57,257 nt of DNA from Bacteroidales bacterium. Lineage in GTDB: Bacteria > Bacteroidota > Bacteroidia > Bacteroidales > UBA3824. The notes beneath the pieces were generated by a model. The model saw nothing but the letters and a program-made list of their open reading frames with translations, searched no databases and was not told the origin of the DNA. Location: contig JAFXZT010000045.1 in the NCBI GenBank assembly GCA_017541145.1, forward strand, positions 1-57,257. Direction: 5' to 3'. Position 1 is the first letter of the stretch, and the number at the start of each line of letters is the position of its first letter. Of the stretch, positions 1-9,052 are shown in pieces. The translations under genes and the position numbers were made by a program.

Positions 1-757
1 CAAAGTTCGGAAGTTTTTTTGAAACTGCCAAATTTATTTTTGCAACTTTTTGTTTTTTTTAATTTATTTTCAAATCTGGGTTTGGATTATTGATTTTCAA
101 CCTAAATTTGAAAGTTTAAAAAAGCGGTGTTTTAATTTGTCAATGTTCGTATTTTGTTTCGTCGCGTATGATTGTTGGTGTCAAACGCGAGTGCAAAGTT
201 AAGAAGTTTTTCACTCTCCAACCAAATTTTTATTGTTAACTTTGGGTTAAAAATTTGGTCGTTTTCAACTGTTTTGAAAGAGCTTGCTGACGTTTTTAAG
301 GTCGCTGTTTTTCTCATTTGCGGGTGCAAAGGTAAGGGCTTTTTTTCACTTTCTCCAAATTTTTTTGAGTTTTTTTTTGATGTTTTTTTTTGCACGCTGA
401 GAATGTGTGAATTACGAGAAAGATAAATCAACTTTCGCAAGTGATAATTTAACCACGGAAAACTATATATGTAAAAGAAATCGAAGAAAAAAATTAAAAT
501 TTTCTCGATTGGGAAAACACGAAACATATTGAATTGAAATTCTAATTCTGTGATTTCCGTGTTTTCTGTGGTAAAAAAATGTAAAAGCGAAACTTCAGTA
601 TTAGAAGTCACTGCTACGAGGCGAACGATGTCAAACGAAAATGGAAATCCACGGTTGATTATAATAGAGCCTTCCACGCTCCAATACTACAAAAAAAGCA
701 TCGAACAAAGAATCTTGCTCGATGCTTTAATATAGTTTTTTAACGATTATTCTAAAT
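1..757. other. Non-coding left end with imperfect repeats and reverse promoter motifs
   Basis: No credible gene is seen here; open frames on both strands have low-complexity Phe/Lys-rich translations. Three related stretches begin CAAAG, run into a T-rich block and end in CCAA: about 1-31, 191-221 and 326-359. The second and third contain CAAAGTTA and CAAAGGTA, reverse complements of the Bacteroidota -7 element TAnnTTTG, so they could be leftward promoters. ACCACGGAAAAC (452-463) faces GTTTTCTGTGGT (561-572), an inverted pair with one mismatch. The last 60 bases hold the terminator of the neighbouring lipoprotein operon. Confidence 0.5.
691..728 (-). terminator. Intrinsic terminator of the duplicated lipoprotein operon
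   Basis: A perfect 10-bp stem, AAAGCATCGA (695-704) with TCGATGCTTT (719-728), is followed on the minus strand by a run of seven T (A691-697 on the plus strand). It lies 30 bases beyond the stop of the minus-strand lipoprotein gene. Confidence 0.85.
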
Positions 758-1654
758 TTATTCTTTTGGTCTTAATGTTGCAATTAATTCAAGAACTTGC
801 TCTTTGGTATAATCTTCTTTTATTACTTCACCATCTTTATAAGTAGATAATTTTCCGTCAGACCATCTATAAAGTGTTGCAAAATTATTTTTCGGATCTT
901 GGTACTCGAAAGATTCTATTGTGCCATCATTATAATAAATAGTCATAAAATTAGTATACCAACCTATCTCACGCGGATAATAATAATTTTCATATTCTAT
1001 AACACCTTTTTCATAACGAATAGCAGCCTGTATACCGTTCTCATAATAAATATCTTCGGAAGTTTTAACTCCATCATTAAACCAACAAATTCTTTTCGTT
1101 TTTCCTCTCTCTGAACATTCAGAATAACTAGTAAGAACATGCCCACTAAAATTATTATCGAAATGAATTACACCTGACGGATAATAAACCTCTTCCTCAA
1201 AATAACCTTCATAATTAGATTCTGAAAATTCAGAATACGTAATTTTATTATCAAAATCACCAGTTAAATTAAATGATTTTTTTCTACACAAATTACCTTC
1301 TGAATAATAATTTTTGTAATATCTATATGATAAATTATTATAAACAATGGCGTATGACTTTACTGTATATTCAACTCCATCAATAGTTTCCTTGTTTACG
1401 TTAAGAAGTACAAAGTCTCCAAGAGCTTCATTTTTTTCTGAAATCAAATCCCATGAAGAACCGTTGAAAACGTATGATTTATTGTCTGTTGTATTGTAAT
1501 ACGCCCAACCTTTTTCCGGATTTGCAGGAGCAGTTTCAAATGCACCTTTCCAAATTGGGGTAACATAAACTTCAATAATTTCTTCCGATTCTTTTTTGCA
1601 ACCGGTAAATGTTGCGAGTAATACTCCCAACATCAAAATAAAAATCTTTTTCAT
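758..1654 (-). CDS. Lipoprotein of unknown function, paralogue of the upstream gene
   Basis: A 298-residue exported lipoprotein. The signal peptide ends in a lipobox with Cys19 (TFTGC). Residues about 30-70 contain a WKG...GWAYYNT..KSY.F.G..W segment shared closely with the gene just upstream. The rest is rich in Tyr, Asn and Glu, with short repeats of the form YY.NG...., loosely like MORN or YwqK-type repeats. It follows its paralogue by 19 bases on the same strand, and the first 30 coding bases of the two are nearly identical, so the pair looks like a tandem duplication transcribed together. There is no Shine-Dalgarno site, only an AT-rich leader. I do not recognise a function; a surface-exposed binding or structural role is only inferred. 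Confidence 0.75.
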   Translation of the reverse strand: MKKIFILMLGVLLATFTGCKKESEEIIEVYVTPIWKGAFETAPANPEKGWAYYNTTDNKSYVFNGSSWDLISEKNEALGDFVLLNVNKETIDGVEYTVKSYAIVYNNLSYRYYKNYYSEGNLCRKKSFNLTGDFDNKITYSEFSESNYEGYFEEEVYYPSGVIHFDNNFSGHVLTSYSECSERGKTKRICWFNDGVKTSEDIYYENGIQAAIRYEKGVIEYENYYYPREIGWYTNFMTIYYNDGTIESFEYQDPKNNFATLYRWSDGKLSTYKDGEVIKEDYTKEQVLELIATLRPKE

Positions 1655-1673
1655 ATCTGAATTTTTTATAAGA

Positions 1674-2822
1674 TTAATCTATTTTAAAAGGTCTTAAACT
1701 CTCAATTAATTTAACGACATCCTCTTCAGTATAATGATATTTCGATGATATTATATCACCATTTTTATCATAAGTCGTAAAAACATAACCAGCAGTAGAC
1801 CATTCATATTTTAAATAATAAGAATCACCATCTTCTTCATTATATTCAAACTTACTTACTTTGTTATCATGATCATAAACTATGTACATAAATGAAGCTG
1901 AATTTCCTTCTTTCCACCATACTTCCGAACACACAAAATCATAATTTAACCAAGCTTTATATACTCCATCTTCTGAATATAAATACTTATCTCTTACTTT
2001 TCCATCATTAATTCGTATTTCACTTTTTTTATTACCATTATCATAATACGAATAATCTATTCGCCAATATTCTTTTCCATCTAAATCGTAATGAACCATA
2101 CATAAAGGTCTATCATCTTCTGAATATAAATACTTATATCTTACTTTTCCATCAGAAATTTGTATTTCACTTTTTTTATTACCATTATCATAATACGAAA
2201 AATCTGTTCGACTAGATTCTTTTCCATCTAAATCGTAATAAACCACACATAAAGGTCTACCATCCTCTCTATATTCACTTAAAGATGACAAATTACCGTA
2301 AGAAGTGTAAGATTTATTAAAATTTACTATTCCAGTAGGATAGTAAACTTTTTCAGAATAAGATTTTTTGAAATCTTTTTCAGAAAATTCGTTGTACGGA
2401 GTAACTACACCGTTTTCATCTGCTCTAACACTGAATGACTTTTCGATATACAAATAGTTATCGTAATAGTAATTCTTGTAATAATCGTAAAACAAAGAAT
2501 CACCACGAATTACAGCGTAAGATTTTACTGTACATTCTTTTTCATAAACAGTTTCTTTGGTTTCTCCGAGGAAAATCAATCCGGTACGGCTTTCGTCGAT
2601 GTCAGACATCTTATTCCATTTTTTACCATCAAACATGTATGACTTTTGGTCAACAGTGTTGTAATAAGCCCAGCCGGCTTCTGCATTTTCAGGGGCTTTT
2701 TCCAACGAGCCTTTCCAAACAGGTTTTTCGTAAACCTCTTTAATTACTTCTTCCGTGTCGTCCTTGCAACCGGAAAATGTTGCGAGCATTGCTCCCAACA
2801 TCAAAATGAAAACTCTTTTCAT
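1674..2822 (-). CDS. Lipoprotein with internal tandem repeat, unknown function
   Basis: A 382-residue lipoprotein with a lipobox at Cys19 (TFSGC) and the same WKG...GWAYYNT..KSY.FdG..W module as the following gene. It is about 84 residues longer, mainly because a 49-residue unit (YSEDxRPLCxVxYDLDGKE...YYDNGNKKSEI...) occurs twice in tandem, with a diverged third start. Repeats of the type YDxDGKE and YYDNGxKK resemble MORN/YwqK-like beta-hairpin repeats. It is first in the operon, behind a -7 element at 2871-2878. The substrate or partner cannot be deduced from sequence. Confidence 0.8.
   Translation of the reverse strand: MKRVFILMLGAMLATFSGCKDDTEEVIKEVYEKPVWKGSLEKAPENAEAGWAYYNTVDQKSYMFDGKKWNKMSDIDESRTGLIFLGETKETVYEKECTVKSYAVIRGDSLFYDYYKNYYYDNYLYIEKSFSVRADENGVVTPYNEFSEKDFKKSYSEKVYYPTGIVNFNKSYTSYGNLSSLSEYREDGRPLCVVYYDLDGKESSRTDFSYYDNGNKKSEIQISDGKVRYKYLYSEDDRPLCMVHYDLDGKEYWRIDYSYYDNGNKKSEIRINDGKVRDKYLYSEDGVYKAWLNYDFVCSEVWWKEGNSASFMYIVYDHDNKVSKFEYNEEDGDSYYLKYEWSTAGYVFTTYDKNGDIISSKYHYTEEDVVKLIESLRPFKID
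1968..2261 (-). repeat. Two tandem 147-bp coding repeats
   Basis: Copy 1 (1968-2114) and copy 2 (2115-2261) start with the same ATCTTCTGAATATAAATAC on the plus strand and stay nearly identical. The period is exactly 49 codons, so the reading frame of the lipoprotein is kept. Sequence after copy 2 begins a diverged third unit. Confidence 0.85.
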
Positions 2823-2870
2823 CTTAGTCTTTTTTTAATATTTATAATTTGATAAAAATATTTACAGCGG

Positions 2871-2878
2871 CAAAGGTA
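2871..2878 (-). promoter_or_regulatory. -7 promoter element of the lipoprotein pair
   Basis: Plus-strand CAAAGGTA reads TACCTTTG on the minus strand, matching TAnnTTTG, 48 bases upstream of the ATG. No convincing -33 element is seen. Confidence 0.6.
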
Positions 2879-3042
2879 CAAATAAATTTCAAATAAAAAA
2901 ATCTAAATGTAAAAGCTAAAAAAAAAAATTCTACGTTTCTTTAACACCAGAAATCATGAAATATGTTTTTAATCTGTATAAATAGATGTAAATTAATACA
3001 AAAAGGTCGCCCTAACAATACAACCGATGTCAAATAAAAACA

Positions 3043-3822
3043 TCACAACAATTCAGGACGGTATTCAAAATGCATTGTATCGAAATGATACCAACGTCCG
3101 CCCCATATAAAACCATGTTTTTCAAATACTTTTACAATTTCCAACGGTATTTTGTTAACATAAATTATAAAATCAGTCTCCGATTTACCTTTGTTTTGCC
3201 AAAGCCAATAAGAGCTGTATGACACATTGATATCAATCGCAATTCCATAACTGTGAGCACTTTGACGTTTTGCGCCCCTCACCTGCCGCCAATAAAACGA
3301 CGAGGCTTTTTCCAAATATTTTTTCAAATGTGTTTTTTCTGACAATTCCTTGGCTATAACTTTCAGTGTATCAGCTACTCCATTGATTTTTGTAATTGGA
3401 ATCTGTTGACCAAACCAATTTACTTTTACAAGATTTTTAGAAACCTCAGCCGCCGAATTTCCGTACATCTTTTTGTAAAATTGTTCACTCCGTCCGCGAC
3501 CGCAATCATTCAGATATTCAGGCTTTTGCAAAATTGTATCATATTCAAACGAAAACATATCTTCGATGTCACAATCATCAAGTTTTTCAATGAAAGATTT
3601 TTCACGGCAATCATCATAAATTATTTTGTCACCATCAGGAAAAACGATGTAATTATCAACATATTTCAAACCCAAATTGGAATAAACCGAGAGAATTTTC
3701 CTCGCGCCAAAAGGTATTGTATCTGTAACAGATGTTAAAGTATCTACTTGATTTACAATTTGATTCGTAGAAGTAGAAACACACGAAATCAGAAAAGGAA
3801 TTATAATAAAAAGTAATTTCAT
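3043..3822 (-). CDS. M15-family peptidase lipoprotein (D-Ala-D-Ala carboxypeptidase/endolysin type)
   Basis: A 259-residue protein. An N-terminal lipobox (FLISC, Cys14) places it in the envelope. The C-terminal half has the zinc-peptidase signatures of the M15 (VanY / L-alanyl-D-glutamate peptidase-like) family: SAHSYGIAIDIN (zinc His and Asp) and GGRWYHFDTMHFEY (catalytic Asp and zinc His). Members cleave peptide cross-links or stem peptides of peptidoglycan. About 120 N-terminal residues before the domain are unlike anything I recognise. The gene stands alone with its own -7 element. Family assignment is firm; the exact bond cleaved is not. Confidence 0.85.
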   Translation of the reverse strand: MKLLFIIIPFLISCVSTSTNQIVNQVDTLTSVTDTIPFGARKILSVYSNLGLKYVDNYIVFPDGDKIIYDDCREKSFIEKLDDCDIEDMFSFEYDTILQKPEYLNDCGRGRSEQFYKKMYGNSAAEVSKNLVKVNWFGQQIPITKINGVADTLKVIAKELSEKTHLKKYLEKASSFYWRQVRGAKRQSAHSYGIAIDINVSYSSYWLWQNKGKSETDFIIYVNKIPLEIVKVFEKHGFIWGGRWYHFDTMHFEYRPELL

Positions 3823-3841
3823 ATTTTTAGATTTTTAAATT

Positions 3842-3849
3842 CAAATGTA
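3842..3849 (-). promoter_or_regulatory. -7 promoter element of the M15 peptidase gene
   Basis: CAAATGTA on the plus strand (TACATTTG on the minus strand) lies 19 bases before the ATG. A TTG at 3867-3869 on the minus strand, 17 bases further upstream, could be the -33 element. Confidence 0.6.
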
Positions 3850-3899
3850 AAAATATTTTGCGAGAACAACGCCAACAAGTCGAAAAAAAATGTTGAAAA

Positions 3900-4025
3900 A
3901 CAATTACTTTACCTTCCGGCGAAGGCTTAACAAAAGAAGGTTACAAGTTTTTGGGTTGGAGTTTAACTGAAAACGGTGACATCATCACAGAATACACTGT
4001 TAACGAAAACGAAGTAACGATTTAA
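3900..4025 (+). pseudogene. Remnant of an InlB B-repeat / Listeria-Bacteroides repeat protein
   Basis: An open stretch without a start codon ends at TAA 4023-4025. It translates to the pattern ITLPSGEGLTKEGYKFLGWS followed by about 20 residues. This is the typical core of Listeria-Bacteroides (InlB B-type) surface repeats, where the P...GY.F.GW pattern recurs. Only the C-terminal end of one repeat remains, so this is a decayed 3' end of a surface protein gene. Confidence 0.6.
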
Positions 4026-4047
4026 AGAATCGATTTTCGGTTATGAC

Positions 4048-4241
4048 AGATATTGGGATGCTATCAGTACCGCAAAAACTCTTGCAACGGGAAAATATGA
4101 CGACGGATTAAAAGCGGGCATCAGGAAAGGCGAAAAACAAAAGCCTTCGCCATGGCACTTATGATGAAAGCGGACAACAAACCGATAGATAAAATCATAA
4201 GATACACAGATTTAACCAAAGAAGAAATTGAAAAGCTGTAA
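4048..4241 (+). pseudogene. Frameshifted 3' end of an Rpn/PD-(D/E)XK transposase-like nuclease gene
   Basis: From 4048 the frame reads R-YWDAISTAKTLATGKYDDGLKAGIRKGEKQ. After a one-base frame change near 4138-4142 it continues KAFAMALMMKADNKPIDKI...LTKEEIEKL and stops at 4239-4241. The G.KAG..KG run and the terminal (L)TKEEIEKL helix are characteristic of the C-terminus of Rpn / 'PD-(D/E)XK nuclease family transposase' proteins. The catalytic part is absent and the frame is broken, so it is not functional. Confidence 0.65.
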
Positions 4242-4287
4242 AAAAACAATTATCTCACAAATCGAAACGAATTACAACATAAAGTAT

Positions 4288-4324
4288 AAAAAAGAGATGT
4301 CATTTTTTTTGACATCTCTTTTTT
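4288..4324. terminator. Bidirectional terminator hairpin
   Basis: A 15-bp stem, AAAAAAGAGATGTCA (4288-4302) with its complement (4310-4324), and a seven-T loop. T-rich sequence follows in either direction. It lies 11 bases beyond the stop of the minus-strand TonB-dependent receptor. Confidence 0.85.
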
Positions 4325-4334
4325 TGTAATGTTT

Positions 4335-7154
4335 TTAGAATGATACTGTAAGTTTTACACCGAAATTTGCCGGCGCACCAGCCACAAATGTCGGGAAACC
4401 TATTGCTTGTCCGGCATTTCCCGCGTCAATAATATACTGAGTATTTGTCATATTTTTGCCCCACAAACTGAAATCATAAACAAGATTTTTTGTTGTCCAA
4501 TTCAATCCGAGAGTTGCATTTACAACACCGTACTCATCTTGAGAAAGTTCTTCAACATTGGAATCATCAAAATACATCTTGCTACGATACGAAAAATTAG
4601 GTCTGAAATATGCCATAAGATTATCTTTTATCGGAACTGCCACGTCAAATCCGAAATCACAATAATAATCCGGACTTAAACGGAATCTGTTTCCTGCAAA
4701 CTCCTGAGCGTTGCCGTCTTCATCTTTGTTGGCAAATCTACCATCAAAAAATGTTACATCACCAAAAGCTGTAACGTAACGTTTAAAATGATATTTCAAA
4801 GAAACTTCTGCACCTTTGCCATTAGCGCGACCTTTGTCGTTGGTACGATATTCACGATTTCCTTTTTCTGTGGTATAATATGCAGAACTTTGGAAATGTC
4901 GCCATTGATAATAGTAAACAGAAGCCGCATACTGAAATGTATTTTTCAACATGTTACCTTTCAGACCGAGCTCGTAACTGTAAGTCTCTTCAGGTCTGAG
5001 TTTTAATGAAACATCAGGTGAACTGAAATAAACAACGCCCGGACGACGACCTTTTGCAATCGACAAATATACGTTGTTGGTTTTATTGAGCATGTAGTTA
5101 GCAATAAAACGTCCTACCCAAGAAAAATAATCTTCACCAACCCAAGGAGTCTCACCACCGGAATTTTTATAAAGCATGGTTCCAACCACCGGAGCTACCA
5201 TCGAAGAAGAATAATATCCTGTTCGTTGTAACTCGTAAGTACCACGCAATCCGAGAGTTAAATACAAGTTGCCAACTACATTCCAACTTACGTCGGCAAA
5301 GATGTCAGATTCTAAGTTATGAGTATAGTTGGTTTGATTTTCTTCATAATTATCTGACACTTCAAGCGATGACAATGCAGACAAAGACGAAAGTCCGCTG
5401 CCGATATCCATTCCGCCTAAAAGTTGAGCCGCTGATTGACCTTGCAAAAGTTGTGCTGCCTGTTGATTGTTATCAAGTATTGATTGTAAAGTATTTACCA
5501 AAATACCGCTGACAATATTCTTGGTATCGCCCACAAAATCAGGTGTTGCAGACCACTGAGAACCTTTGAACCAAGTATCAACTTGAGTTTCCATCGCCGT
5601 TTGAATTTGTTGTGTTGCGTTGGCATTAAACCCATCAAACAAATCACTTGCTTGTTGAAGAACAGCATCCGGATATCCTTGTCCTTTCAAATTTTCTAAC
5701 ATCTGTTGCTTGTACGCTGCAATAGCATTTGAAACTCCTTGCGAAACCTGAACCGGCAATTGCGTAAGTTGCGACTGTATTGACGGTGCTACAAGAATCG
5801 GGAAAACGTATTGTAAATTACTGCCCAACACAATTTTATGTTCACAAGTTTCGTACAAAGTTCCGGCTCCCACAAAACCGTTGAGATTGCTGCCGTTTGT
5901 CCAATTCAATCTAAATTCTTCACTGAATTGCAAACTTTCAGCTTTCTCCTCACAAGTTAAAAGCGGGAGATATGTACCGTCCGCATCGAAAAACTCGTCA
6001 GCGTATGAGGCTCTCACACCAAACGTGTTGGAGATGTTGACATTAGGATTAATTTGATGATCGAAATCAAAAGTAAGACCTCCGATGTGACGTTTTACAC
6101 CGAGAGAAGTACCGCCGTTGAGATACGCATCTGTAAAAGGAGAAAGATCGCCGCCTTCAGGAGCTATTTTGTTTGACTTGAAACTTACACCCGGAGTGTT
6201 ATCGCCCTGATAATCAACGATAAAATTAAAACTTGTTCTTTCGTTTTTAACCAGACTAGTACTATTTCTAATAGCGATTGTTTGTTTACCATTAAGACGA
6301 CCGCCGTCCAAATTCTTGATATAACCGTCATGATAATCATAACAAAATGCAAAACGGTTAGCCAATTTTTCACCAATAGGCGTATTCACAAAACCTTGAA
6401 CTCCATGTTGATTGTAACCGCCGTAATTAAGCGAAATATTTGCAGATAAATCTCTTTGGGGTCGAGCCGTAATATAATGCACAGCACCGATTTCAGCACC
6501 ACGACCGAAAAGTGTTCCCTGAGGACCTCGCACAATTTCTATACGCTCCATATCGAAAGATTCAACCACTGCACTCTGCATTCTTGAAACCGAAACGCCA
6601 TTCATAAACACAGAAATACGAGGTTGAAAAAAACTCTCCATACCGTCGGAAGTTACACCACGGATAGAATATCCCACTTTATTTTGACCTTGGATAATTG
6701 CATTAAAACCAGGAACAAAGCTACTGATTTCGTCGATTTGAGCAACATTAAGCTGATTAAGCAAAGTATGGTCAAACGCCGTTACCGCAAGAGGTACTTC
6801 CACACTGGTCTGAAGTCGCTTCTGCGTACTTACGAAAATTTCCTGAAGTTTTACAACAACCTCAGGTTCAAATTGTACATTAGTCTTACCGTCAGTAGCA
6901 ACCAAAACTTTGGTCGGAAAACCGGCGTACTGAAATACCACATTGTTGTCCTCATACTCTTTCGGGATAACAATATGATAACTGCCATCCGTCTTTGAAA
7001 GCGTCATAATATTTGTTCCTTCCACAATAATCAAAGCACCGATAAGAGCTTCATTGTTTTCATCGGTAACAATTCCCGTCATAGTCTTTTGTCCGGAACA
7101 AACATTAGTAAGCGCCATCACAACAGCTAAGAACATTAATTTTTTTAATTTCAT
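4335..7154 (-). CDS. TonB-dependent receptor with carboxypeptidase-like N-terminal domain
   Basis: A 939-residue outer-membrane importer. The signal peptide ends near NVCSGQ. Residues about 24-110 form a CarboxypepD_reg-like domain (GIVTDENNEALIGALIIVEGT). A plug domain follows (IRGVTSDG..., RIEIVRGPQGTLFGRGAEIGAVHYIT), then a beta-barrel ending in the aromatic F of KLTVSF. The plug resembles iron-complex/pesticin-type receptors more than SusC, and no SusD partner is adjacent, so a siderophore or other chelate is more likely than a glycan; this is inference. Residues about 450-592 are an Ala/Gln/Leu-rich, apparently helical insertion between barrel strands. The gene is a single unit with its own -7 element and terminator. 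Confidence 0.9.
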   Translation of the reverse strand: MKLKKLMFLAVVMALTNVCSGQKTMTGIVTDENNEALIGALIIVEGTNIMTLSKTDGSYHIVIPKEYEDNNVVFQYAGFPTKVLVATDGKTNVQFEPEVVVKLQEIFVSTQKRLQTSVEVPLAVTAFDHTLLNQLNVAQIDEISSFVPGFNAIIQGQNKVGYSIRGVTSDGMESFFQPRISVFMNGVSVSRMQSAVVESFDMERIEIVRGPQGTLFGRGAEIGAVHYITARPQRDLSANISLNYGGYNQHGVQGFVNTPIGEKLANRFAFCYDYHDGYIKNLDGGRLNGKQTIAIRNSTSLVKNERTSFNFIVDYQGDNTPGVSFKSNKIAPEGGDLSPFTDAYLNGGTSLGVKRHIGGLTFDFDHQINPNVNISNTFGVRASYADEFFDADGTYLPLLTCEEKAESLQFSEEFRLNWTNGSNLNGFVGAGTLYETCEHKIVLGSNLQYVFPILVAPSIQSQLTQLPVQVSQGVSNAIAAYKQQMLENLKGQGYPDAVLQQASDLFDGFNANATQQIQTAMETQVDTWFKGSQWSATPDFVGDTKNIVSGILVNTLQSILDNNQQAAQLLQGQSAAQLLGGMDIGSGLSSLSALSSLEVSDNYEENQTNYTHNLESDIFADVSWNVVGNLYLTLGLRGTYELQRTGYYSSSMVAPVVGTMLYKNSGGETPWVGEDYFSWVGRFIANYMLNKTNNVYLSIAKGRRPGVVYFSSPDVSLKLRPEETYSYELGLKGNMLKNTFQYAASVYYYQWRHFQSSAYYTTEKGNREYRTNDKGRANGKGAEVSLKYHFKRYVTAFGDVTFFDGRFANKDEDGNAQEFAGNRFRLSPDYYCDFGFDVAVPIKDNLMAYFRPNFSYRSKMYFDDSNVEELSQDEYGVVNATLGLNWTTKNLVYDFSLWGKNMTNTQYIIDAGNAGQAIGFPTFVAGAPANFGVKLTVSF

Positions 7155-7245
7155 CGAATATTTTTTTTATCAAAAGTTATAAAACACGAATAGGGAAATC
7201 TTTTTTTTACAAAAAAATCGTTATCTCATATAAATTAAAACGTTG

Positions 7246-7253
7246 CAAATCTA
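7246..7253 (-). promoter_or_regulatory. -7 promoter element of the TonB-dependent receptor
   Basis: Plus-strand CAAATCTA reads TAGATTTG on the minus strand, matching TAnnTTTG, 91 bases upstream of the ATG. This leaves a leader of roughly 80 bases with no evident fold. Confidence 0.55.
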
Positions 7254-7327
7254 TGGAAAATTTTATAAAAATAAAACGTTTTTTAACAGTTTTTTTAGGA
7301 TAAAAAAATACAAACAAAAAAATCAGA

Positions 7328-9004
7328 TTAATTATCCTTAATACGCAGAGTTTTAGCTGTATAACTGCATTTTGTACCGGTACTGAAACCAAGACCGAAT
7401 GTTAAATCTGAAACGCCGTTGGTTGCCATAATGCGCGAATAGTTAAGTGTTAAAACCAAACGACCGGTCAAAAACATCACTCCCGCCTCAATATCCAAAC
7501 CTTTTGCGATTCCGGGTGTAAAATATTCTTCATTAAATTTATACATCTTTGCGAATTGAGCATAACCACCCGCAGCATAAACAGCCCATTTGTTACGATC
7601 GTGAAAACGGTAAACACCACCGACATTTCCTACCAAACTTTTGGGCGTAAGTTTCTTTGATTCAGCGTATTGTTCGGATGTTAAAACACTTGTTTCCTGC
7701 AAAGAACTGAGTTTACTTTTAGAATCAAAAGCTGTCATCGAAAATCTGAAATCAGCAATAAAACCCCAATAATTATCGTAAATATGTCCGCCAAAAAATC
7801 CGAATCTGTTAAGGAAGGAAGTAGCTAATCCACCGAATGTTATGGCACGACGAGCCAACCGGACGTCCAAAATTTTGGTTTTGGAGTTCGGAACATAAAT
7901 TGGAATTCTGTATGCTTTTTCGTAACCCGGACTTGTAACTGTAACAAAACAACGTCCCAAAACTCCCGACACGGGCTGATCGTTGTCAACTACAAATGTC
8001 TCGTTTTTGTTGATTATTTCTGAATTATAAAATACCGGATTTGCCTTAATAACAAGTCCGCCAAATTTCAAAGAATCGTTGCGAATCTCGTTTTTCGAGA
8101 TATTGTAAATTGTTTTGAGCGAAGTTTTATGTCCTTTGTAATCAACATAATACGACGGATTGGAACCACGAATTACTTTCACCATTTGCGAACCTTTGAA
8201 ATCAGTACCGTTTACGATAAGATTTGTAAAAGCCTCGTGATGAACCGTTAACGTTACAAAATCTATCGGAAGTTTCAACCTAAGTTCGTAAGTTGTATTT
8301 GGCGTAAATTGACTTCCGATTGGCAAATCCACCGGATAATACAGATGTCCGTATTTGGTAGTGTCTGTCAGATAAAAAGTTATGCGATTGTCAGTGGTGT
8401 TGTCTTTTGGCAAACGGACATAAAGCAAACCGTAACGAACCTCTTCTTCGGCTTCCAAAGTTAAATTGTGCCCTTCCCAACGGCAAGGCAATGTAAGATT
8501 CAACTGCACCCAATCGTAAAGCGAATCTTGCGCAGTCAAAACTTTGGAAATACTGTTGGAAACTTTGTACAATTCCACTTGAAATTCATAAAATTTCATT
8601 TCGTGTTGAGGCAATTGTACCAAAACTTCGCAAACATGTCCCGCCACAAGATATTTTTTCTCGATAGTGATATCCAAATCGTTATACTCTTTTGTACGTA
8701 AAGTAAGATGGAAATCGCTACCGTCGCCAACATGAACACGGTAACGGTAACCATTGAAAAAATTATGGTCTTTACGAAACCAAGTACCCGTGAGAAACTC
8801 CACTCCGTAAAGCGGAATTACAAAATCTACGGCAACAAGTTTTTTGTCGTAAGAAGTGCCGTCATCAAGGCGAACTTCCTGTAATTCAGGCCTTGCGAGT
8901 GCTACATTGTGGGCTGTATTGATTTGATATGATAAATTTTGTTTACTTTGTCCAAACAAATCTACGCTCAAAAACAATAATATTAACAAGCAAAAAATCC
9001 TCAT
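7328..9004 (-). CDS. Exported protein of unknown function with beta-rich C-terminus
   Basis: The frame is open from 9049, but Met16 at 9004 begins a standard signal peptide (MRIFCLLILLFLSVDLFGQ), so the 558-residue form is preferred. The protein looks entirely beta-rich: alternating hydrophobic strands, Thr/Tyr-rich segments, and a PEGA-like stretch (TVTSPGYEKAYRIPIYV). The last roughly 150 residues have glycine-aromatic strand patterns like a small outer-membrane barrel. I recognise no family. It follows the BspA-like gene by 48 bases on the same strand and is probably cotranscribed, suggesting a joint surface role. Confidence 0.7.
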   Translation of the reverse strand: MRIFCLLILLFLSVDLFGQSKQNLSYQINTAHNVALARPELQEVRLDDGTSYDKKLVAVDFVIPLYGVEFLTGTWFRKDHNFFNGYRYRVHVGDGSDFHLTLRTKEYNDLDITIEKKYLVAGHVCEVLVQLPQHEMKFYEFQVELYKVSNSISKVLTAQDSLYDWVQLNLTLPCRWEGHNLTLEAEEEVRYGLLYVRLPKDNTTDNRITFYLTDTTKYGHLYYPVDLPIGSQFTPNTTYELRLKLPIDFVTLTVHHEAFTNLIVNGTDFKGSQMVKVIRGSNPSYYVDYKGHKTSLKTIYNISKNEIRNDSLKFGGLVIKANPVFYNSEIINKNETFVVDNDQPVSGVLGRCFVTVTSPGYEKAYRIPIYVPNSKTKILDVRLARRAITFGGLATSFLNRFGFFGGHIYDNYWGFIADFRFSMTAFDSKSKLSSLQETSVLTSEQYAESKKLTPKSLVGNVGGVYRFHDRNKWAVYAAGGYAQFAKMYKFNEEYFTPGIAKGLDIEAGVMFLTGRLVLTLNYSRIMATNGVSDLTFGLGFSTGTKCSYTAKTLRIKDN

Positions 9005-9052
9005 TCTAAAACAAAATATAAAATTGAGTCTCACGAATTGTAGTTTCAAAAA

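Noticed and set aside
132-677. Open frames of 181 codons (minus) and 84 codons (plus) at the left end
   Set aside because: Low-complexity Phe/Lys/Ser-rich translations, no recognisable domain, and overlap with repeats and reverse promoter motifs.
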